DNA of 45,687 nucleotides from Bacteroidaceae bacterium. GTDB lineage: Bacteria; Bacteroidota; Bacteroidia; Bacteroidales; Bacteroidaceae. Shown here one piece after another: positions 45,132-45,687 of the stretch (position 1 is the stretch's first letter; the number at the start of each line of letters is the position of its first letter). The translations under genes were made by a program, and so were the position numbers. The notes under the pieces are model-generated. The model was not told the DNA's origin. It ran no database searches and was given only the letters and a program-made list of their open reading frames with translations. The DNA lies in assembly GCA_017472635.1 (NCBI GenBank), contig JAFUPU010000106.1, positions 1-45,687 on the forward strand, written 5' to 3'.

Positions 45132-45687
45132 TTACTTGTTCATCACCTTCACAACCTTCACTGTTCCGTCTGAATAGGTCTTGCGAACGATGTTCAAACC
45201 TTCAGCCGGGGCGTTCAATTTAACACCAGCCAAGTTGTAGATTTCTACACTTACCACTTCAGCGTCAGTTGCTGCAGCAGGAAGCTCGATGTCAGAAGTA
45301 CCACCTACACCCAGAATCTGGATTTGGTGCAACTGCAACTTGTTACCATCAGCATGAGCGAACTTCAAGTATACAGCCTCTGTTCCATCGTAGTGAGCAA
45401 CCACGCGGCGTACAGCCTTCTGGTTGGGGATTGACAAGGTGTCAAGCACGGTCCAGGTTGTACCGTCGGTAGAAGTTGAAACTTCCAACAGTTCATTGCC
45501 TGTAGGCTCAACGTCAACGTTAGTTGTAGCACCGCACATCCAAACGGCGATGTCGAACGGACCGGCAAACTTGGTATTGTCGGCATTGGTATACAAGCAA
45601 CCGCTGTAGGGGTCACCGCTTGATTTACCCAAGAACTGGATACCACCCTTCACGAAGTCGGCATCAGCTGTAGTGGCAGGACCATAA
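45132..45687 (-). CDS. C-terminal part of an exported protein with a secretion-tail-like end
   Basis: The frame is open to the window edge, so only the last 184 or so residues are visible, and any start inside the window (for example GTG 45653) is not real. The visible part has a discoidin/F5-8-like beta segment (AVWMCGATTNVDVEP, LLEVSTSTDGTTWTVLD, AVYLKFAHADGNKLQLHQIQI) that is common on Bacteroides polysaccharide lyases and surface enzymes. The tail follows, with VEIYNLAGVKLNAPAEGLNI then KVVKVMNK, resembling a type IX sorting tail. It is likely another lyase or surface glycan enzyme of the locus. Confidence 0.75.
   Translation of the reverse strand, partial: YGPATTADADFVKGGIQFLGKSSGDPYSGCLYTNADNTKFAGPFDIAVWMCGATTNVDVEPTGNELLEVSTSTDGTTWTVLDTLSIPNQKAVRRVVAHYDGTEAVYLKFAHADGNKLQLHQIQILGVGGTSDIELPAAATDAEVVSVEIYNLAGVKLNAPAEGLNIVRKTYSDGTVKVVKVMNK

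Noticed and set aside
44809..45177. 122-codon plus-strand frame as a gene
   Set aside because: It is antisense to the end of the right-edge gene, with low-complexity F/S/P content typical of shadow frames.

Overview
The window looks like a chromosomal segment of a gut-type Bacteroides (Bacteroidota). The evidence is two SusC/SusD pairs on one strand, surface-type lipoproteins with acidic residues right after the lipobox cysteine, several promoters of the Bacteroides -33/-7 type (TTTG, about 20 nt, TAnnTTTG), moderate GC content, and Bacteroides-like housekeeping proteins. I cannot name a species.

Left part (1-13.6 kb, mostly housekeeping). It opens with the first 25 codons of a probable ISAon1-type transposase, cut by the window edge. 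Next come tRNA-Gly(TCC) and tRNA-Tyr(GTA), ribH, and a membrane-anchored TPR protein. Divergent to the TPR gene lies recF with a DUF721/DciA-like gene. A tiny cysteine-repeat lipoprotein, mtaB, a family 2 glycosyltransferase, a 58-aa membrane protein and a MarR regulator follow. Then come the rpsF-rpsR-rplI operon, an exported M64 metallopeptidase, a cytidylate-kinase-like protein behind a MATE transporter, and mnmA.

Middle part (13.6-19.5 kb). A minus-strand glycogen/alpha-glucan operon (debranching enzyme, GT4 glycogen-synthase-like enzyme, GH57 amylase) is driven by a clear promoter at 18470-18501 and closed by a hairpin at 13558-13596. An HU-family protein with an extra C-terminal domain lies upstream of it. 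Four 21-bp tandem repeats follow in the next intergenic region.

Right part (19.6-45.7 kb, continuing beyond the right edge). This is one long minus-strand polysaccharide utilisation locus (PUL). In transcription order it holds a truncated exported protein with a secretion-tail-like C-terminus, and a 1194-aa pectate-lyase-like protein with Fn3, autotransporter-type beta-strand repeats and a similar tail. It continues with a large fasciclin (FAS1) lipoprotein, SusC, SusD, two more lipoproteins with clear or degenerate FAS1 regions, a second SusC/SusD pair, a terminator-like hairpin, a GH65-like lipoprotein, and a 1.1-kb-residue six-hairpin glycosidase-like protein (DUF4450-like). A strong terminator at 19573-19629 ends it. 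The simplest reading is a surface system that cuts a uronic-acid-rich polysaccharide with the lyase, holds it with the FAS1 and SusD lipoproteins, imports it through two TonB-dependent channels, and trims it with two unusual (alpha/alpha)6 enzymes. The regulator is not in the window. The use of three lipoproteins with FAS1 or FAS1-like regions in the usual SusE/SusF positions, together with two enzymes of uncertain family, is the least ordinary system here.
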